Shown here: in pieces, positions 15,976 to 19,060 of the stretch
Layout of the letters: each line of letters begins with the position of its first letter
Position numbering within the stretch: position 1 is the stretch's first letter
Source of the DNA: Ignavibacteriales bacterium
Lineage (GTDB): Bacteria; Bacteroidota; Ignavibacteria; Ignavibacteriales; Melioribacteraceae
DNA length: 19,060 bases
Direction: 5' to 3'
Assembly: GCA_020059785.1 (NCBI GenBank)
Contig: JAGVBL010000402.1
Coordinates: 1 to 19,060 of the forward strand
Program-made: the position numbers and the translations under genes
The notes under the pieces: model-generated
The model's input: only the letters and a program-made list of their open reading frames with translations
Database searches by the model: none
Told to the model about the DNA's origin: nothing

Positions 15976-16926
15976 ATGGCTAAAAATATACTCGACTTTG
16001 AAAAACCGATTATTGAGCTGGAAAATAAAATTGAAGAGATGCGTAAGTACGAAGGTCATCTCGATATTTCTAATGAAATAAGAACTCTTGAAGAAAAAGT
16101 TAACGATCTTAAAAAAAGTATTTATGATAATCTTACCCGCTGGCAAAGGGTTCAACTCGCACGTCATCCTGAACGTCCTTATACATTAGATTATATTTAC
16201 ATGATGACAGAAAATTTTATCGAGTTGCACGGAGACCGGTTATTCAAAGACGACCATGCGGTTGTAGGTGGATTTGCTAAGCTCGATGAATTTAAGGTCA
16301 TGTTTATCGGGCAGCAGAAAGGTCGCGATACAAAATCGAACCTGTTCAGAAATTTCGGTATGATGAATCCCGAAGGTTACCGCAAAGCATTGCGTTTAAT
16401 GAAGCTTGCAGAAAAATTCAGTAAACCGGTCGTTACATTAATTGATACTCCCGGTGCTTATCCCGGTTTAGAAGCCGAACAACGAGGGCAAGCAGAAGCA
16501 ATTGCACGTAATCTCCTCGAGATGAGCCGGCTTAAAGTTCCGATTATTGTAGTAATCATCGGCGAGGGTGCAAGCGGCGGTGCATTAGGAATTGGAATCG
16601 GCGATCGAGTCCTCATGCTTCAGAATACATGGTACTCTGTTATAAGTCCGGAATCCTGTTCAAGCATTTTATGGAGAAGCTGGGACTACAAAGAGCAAGC
16701 TGCCGAGGCATTAAAACTTACTGCCGAGGATCTTCTTCAACAACGTATTATTGATAGAATTATTCCCGAACCGTTAGGCGGGGCTCATAAAAACCATGAG
16801 TTGATGGCAGCTACTTTAAAAACAGTTTTGAAAGAAGAATTATCAGCTCTTATAAAAATTAAGCCGGAAAAACTTGTTCAGAATAGATTAGAAAAATTTG
16901 GTAAGATGGGTGTGTTTGTTGAATAA
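15976..16926 (+). CDS. accA: Acetyl-CoA carboxylase, carboxyltransferase subunit alpha
   Basis: This 316-residue subunit pairs with AccD to transfer the carboxyl group from carboxybiotin to acetyl-CoA, making malonyl-CoA, the committed step of fatty-acid synthesis in the cytoplasm. Sequence landmarks along the whole length fit AccA: LDFEKPIIELENKIEEM (6-22) in the N-terminal helix, WQRVQLARHPERPYTLDYI (56-74), FIELHGDRLFKDDHAVVGGF (81-100), GQQKGRDTKSN (112-122), MNPEGYRKALRLM (130-142), TLIDTPGAYPGLEAEQRGQA (154-173), GEGASGGALGIGIGDRV (197-213) and YSVISPESCSSILWR (220-234). Length is normal. GGAG lies upstream of the ATG, and the gene starts two bases after the fusion gene stop, so it may be read through from the polysaccharide cluster. 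It is visibly richer in G and C than the transferase genes, as expected for a conserved, well-expressed gene. Confidence 0.98.
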   Translation: MAKNILDFEKPIIELENKIEEMRKYEGHLDISNEIRTLEEKVNDLKKSIYDNLTRWQRVQLARHPERPYTLDYIYMMTENFIELHGDRLFKDDHAVVGGFAKLDEFKVMFIGQQKGRDTKSNLFRNFGMMNPEGYRKALRLMKLAEKFSKPVVTLIDTPGAYPGLEAEQRGQAEAIARNLLEMSRLKVPIIVVIIGEGASGGALGIGIGDRVLMLQNTWYSVISPESCSSILWRSWDYKEQAAEALKLTAEDLLQQRIIDRIIPEPLGGAHKNHELMAATLKTVLKEELSALIKIKPEKLVQNRLEKFGKMGVFVE

Positions 16927-16944
16927 TTTTGCGGAGTAAATTTA

Positions 16945-17358
16945 ATGATCTCGCATACTTCCGAAATCCGTGTCCGATATGCCGATACTGATAAAATGCA
17001 ATTCGTTTATAACGGCAAATACCTTGAATATTTTGAAGTTGGAAGAACAGAACTATTACGCTCATTAGGATTGCCTTACAGCGAAGTTGAAAAATCTGGT
17101 TATCAATTACCTTTACTTGAAGCGGGCGTTACATATAAGAATCCAGCTAAGTATGACGACTTAATTCTTGTTAAAGCAACTGTTAAGGAATTATATTCAC
17201 CAAAAGTTCATATTGAATATTTGATTACCAGAAAAGAAACAGAAGAAATAATTGCCGAAGGTTTTACAACACATGTTTTTATGAATGCAGAAACTAAAAA
17301 AGCTGTAAGACCTCCCAAAATCTACATTGAAACTTTAACACCATATTTTCAGAAATAA
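16945..17358 (+). CDS. Acyl-CoA thioesterase, YbgC/4HBT hot-dog family
   Basis: This 137-residue single hot-dog domain protein is predicted to hydrolyse acyl-CoA or acyl-ACP thioesters in the cytoplasm. The signature RVRYADTDKMQFVYNGKYLE (9-28) followed by YFEVGRTELLRSLG is the YbgC/4-hydroxybenzoyl-CoA thioesterase motif. Asp16 corresponds to the catalytic aspartate (Asp18 of E. coli YbgC), and the usual VYH is VYN here, a variant I recall from Bacteroidota relatives. Later segments GVTYKNPAKYDDLILVKATV and IEYLITRKETEEIIAEGFT form the central helix-sheet pattern. Length is normal. GGAG at 16933-16936 gives an eight-base spacing to the ATG. It follows accA by 18 bases, so it is probably co-transcribed with a lipid-synthesis gene. 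Substrate chain length is unknown, and a Tol-Pal connection as in E. coli cannot be inferred here. Confidence 0.93.
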   Translation: MISHTSEIRVRYADTDKMQFVYNGKYLEYFEVGRTELLRSLGLPYSEVEKSGYQLPLLEAGVTYKNPAKYDDLILVKATVKELYSPKVHIEYLITRKETEEIIAEGFTTHVFMNAETKKAVRPPKIYIETLTPYFQK

Positions 17359-17396
17359 TCAAAAAGTTTTGCGGTCGAATCCGCTTGTGAATTATA

Positions 17397-18866
17397 ATGA
17401 TCAGAAAAATTAAAGAACTAACTAAAGACACCGTCATTTATGGTATCAGTACAATTGTCGGAAGGTTTCTTGGGTTTTTGTTAGTTCCATTCTATACAAA
17501 TGTTGCTTCAATTACACAGGATGATTTCGGTATCTATTCCAATATCTATGCCTACATGGCTCTTTTCGTAATAATTTTTATTTATGGAATGGATGCCGCA
17601 TTTATGAAGTATTCTTCTCTTGCAAATGAAAATGAGAAGAAGGATAATTTTTCAACTCCATTTCTTTTTGTTACAATCACATCTGTTGTAATTTGTTTGA
17701 TATTATTACTCGGTAAGGATCTGTTTATTCCGTTAATGGAAATCCCGCAAAACTATTCTAGAATTTATTATTACTTCATTTTGATTCTGTTATTAGATGC
17801 CATTGCGCTTATACCTTTTGCAAGTTTAAGGATAAAGAGAAAAGCCGGACAGTTTACATTAATCAAACTTGTAAACATAATTTTGAATTTAAGTCTCAAC
17901 CTGTTTCTTATTCTCAAACTGGAAATGGGAATCGAGGCAATTTTTATAAGTAACCTTGTTGCATCTTTGTTCTCTTTAGTTGCATTGATTCCCGAAGTGG
18001 TTACTAATCTAAAATTTAGAATCGACAAACAGATACTTAAAAAAATGTTGAGATTTGCACTCCCGTATTTGCCCGGTTCAATTGCTGCAATGGCTGTTCA
18101 GGTTATCGATAGACCGATTGTTCTTGCAATGACGGATGCAAAAACACTTGGAATTTATCAGGCGAATTACAAACTGGGAATTTTTATGATGCTATTTGTT
18201 TCGATGTTTCATTATGCATGGCAGCCTTTTTTCCTTAATAATGCAAAAGAAGAAAATGCTAAAGAACTCTTTTCAAAAATTCTTACTCTGTTTTTACTTA
18301 CTGCAAGTGTTATATGGATTGTCCTTACTTTGTTCGTAAGCGATTTTGCAAGCTGGCAAATTTATCATGGTAAAACAATTATCGGACAAAAATATTTGAG
18401 CGGATTATATATTGTTCCGGCTGTTCTTCTCGGTTATTTATTCCATGGATTGTATGTTAACTTTACTGCGGGAATTTATATCGAAGAAAAGACAAAATAT
18501 TTTCCGCTTGTAACCGGTATTGGAGCAATTGTAAATATTGTTGTGAATATTCTTTTTATTCCAGTAATAGGAATTCTCGGCGCTGCATTGGCTACTTTGT
18601 TTGCTTATATGGCTATGTCTGTAAGTCTGTTTTTTATTTCTCAGAAATATTACGAAATTAAATACGAGTATAATAGAATTATAAAGATTCTCTCGTTGTT
18701 GATTGTATCATGCTGTTTATATTACTTCGTTTACTTTAATTATGAATTTACACTTACAATAAAATTTGGAATGCTAATTGGTTTTACATTAGCTCTCTTT
18801 GCACTTAATATTATTAGTAAGCAGGAACTTTTGCGTTTAACAAGAATTCTTCTCAGGTTAAAATAA
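17397..18866 (+). CDS. Flippase-like polysaccharide biosynthesis membrane protein (MOP superfamily)
   Basis: This is a 489-residue protein with about 14 predicted membrane helices and the organisation of PST/Wzx or related MOP-superfamily lipid flippases. The N-terminus TKDTVIYGISTIVGRFLGFL (9-28) with PFYTN, then QDDFGIYSNIYAY (41-53), matches the first two helices. FALPYLPGSIAAM (220-232), VQVIDRPIVLAM (234-245) and the adjoining KTLGIYQANYKLG are the usual central helices. GIYIEEKTKYFPLVTGIGAI and NIVVNILFIPVIGILGAALA close the C-terminal half. The frame is intact, unlike the flippase at 407-1851. It lies 38 bases after the thioesterase and 44 before dut, with no glycosyltransferase beside it and no clear ribosome binding site. 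Its substrate may therefore be a different lipid-linked glycan or a cell-wall precursor. A general lipid II or teichoic-type flippase role cannot be excluded. Confidence 0.88.
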   Translation: MIRKIKELTKDTVIYGISTIVGRFLGFLLVPFYTNVASITQDDFGIYSNIYAYMALFVIIFIYGMDAAFMKYSSLANENEKKDNFSTPFLFVTITSVVICLILLLGKDLFIPLMEIPQNYSRIYYYFILILLLDAIALIPFASLRIKRKAGQFTLIKLVNIILNLSLNLFLILKLEMGIEAIFISNLVASLFSLVALIPEVVTNLKFRIDKQILKKMLRFALPYLPGSIAAMAVQVIDRPIVLAMTDAKTLGIYQANYKLGIFMMLFVSMFHYAWQPFFLNNAKEENAKELFSKILTLFLLTASVIWIVLTLFVSDFASWQIYHGKTIIGQKYLSGLYIVPAVLLGYLFHGLYVNFTAGIYIEEKTKYFPLVTGIGAIVNIVVNILFIPVIGILGAALATLFAYMAMSVSLFFISQKYYEIKYEYNRIIKILSLLIVSCCLYYFVYFNYEFTLTIKFGMLIGFTLALFALNIISKQELLRLTRILLRLK

Positions 18867-18910
18867 AATTTATTTTCTGCCGGAAGTTTTTCTTATACAG
18901 GAAAAATAAG

Positions 18911-19060
18911 ATGGAAAAAATCAAAATTAAGATTCAAAGAATTGATAATAAATATAATGACATACCGTTACCGGAATATTCAACAGAAGGTAGCAGTGGT
19001 CTCGATATACGTGCGGCACTTGATGATGAGTTTGTTTTGGCTACTGGAAAAGTGGCGCTT
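18911..19060 (+). CDS. dut: dUTP diphosphatase (dUTPase), 3' truncated by window end
   Basis: The first 50 codons of deoxyuridine triphosphatase, which hydrolyses dUTP to dUMP and diphosphate, keeping uracil out of DNA and supplying dUMP for thymidylate synthesis. The trimeric dUTPase motif I is clear: LPEYSTEGSSGLDIRA at residues 20-35, with the invariant Gly and Asp. The N-terminal strand KIKIKIQRID precedes it, as in the family. The start ATG at 18911 has AGGA at 18899-18902, eight bases away. The reading frame is open to the last base of the window, so about two thirds of the protein lies beyond it. It follows the flippase by 44 bases on the same strand. Confidence 0.95.
   Translation, partial: MEKIKIKIQRIDNKYNDIPLPEYSTEGSSGLDIRAALDDEFVLATGKVAL

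Noticed and set aside
17371..17384. GCGGTCGAATCCGC, which resembles a tRNA T-arm, upstream of the third flippase
   Set aside because: The stem has only four pairs and the loop is one base short. No acceptor, D or anticodon arms are found around it, and there is no T run to make it a terminator.
18860..18906. Two small AT-rich inverted repeats between the third flippase and dut (18860-18876 and 18887-18906)
   Set aside because: The first is made only of A-T pairs around the stop codon with almost no loop, and the second is six pairs touching the dut ribosome binding site. Neither has a GC stem plus T tract, and both are easily met by chance in this composition.

Overview
The window is AT-rich and every gene lies on the + strand. 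It reads as the main part of a surface-polysaccharide (O-antigen, capsule or exopolysaccharide type) assembly cluster that runs into a short housekeeping stretch. Base composition, weak or absent Shine-Dalgarno sequences at several genes, and the style of the encoded proteins suggest a member of the Bacteroidota/Ignavibacteriota (FCB) lineage, perhaps an Ignavibacteria-like bacterium. This is an inference from sequence style; no rRNA or other taxonomic marker is present.

Layout. 1-399 is the C-terminal end of a GT-B glycosyltransferase cut by the window edge. 407-1851 is a Wzx-type flippase split by a one-base frameshift. 1863-3167 is a Wzy-type polymerase. 3164-4396 and 4448-5581 are two family-4 glycosyltransferases. 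5624-7063 is a second Wzx-type flippase whose reading frame starts well upstream of its first canonical start codon. It appears to begin at an ATC codon placed six bases after a GAGG ribosome binding site. 7039-7989 (GT2), 7991-9187 (GT4) and 9190-10353 (membrane GT2) follow in a tightly packed run. 10356-11552 is an L-2-hydroxyglutarate oxidase (lhgO) embedded in the run. 11569-12972 is a complete WbaP-like polyprenyl-phosphate sugar-1-phosphate transferase, the probable initiating enzyme of the pathway.

A 284-base intergenic region (12973-13256) holds a 150-base degenerate hexamer minisatellite with a 36-base higher-order repeat. After it come a polyprenol-phosphate mannose synthase-like GT2 (13257-13976) and, overlapping it by four bases, a 666-residue fusion (13973-15973). 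The fusion joins a rhamnosyltransferase-like GT2 domain to a WbaP-like membrane and Rossmann scaffold whose C-terminal phosphoglycosyltransferase domain has lost the catalytic core. The last part holds accA, a YbgC-type acyl-CoA thioesterase, a third, intact flippase-like membrane protein, and the first 50 codons of dut.

How the genes fit together (inference): the WbaP-like enzyme loads the first sugar phosphate onto undecaprenyl phosphate. The GT2 and GT4 enzymes extend the unit on the cytoplasmic face, a Wzx flippase moves it across the membrane, and the Wzy protein polymerises it. The frameshifted first flippase beside an apparently intact second one suggests the locus has been remodelled. 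The most unusual items are the GT2/catalytically empty phosphoglycosyltransferase fusion, the flippase with a non-canonical start, lhgO inside a glycan operon, and the minisatellite between the two halves of the cluster.
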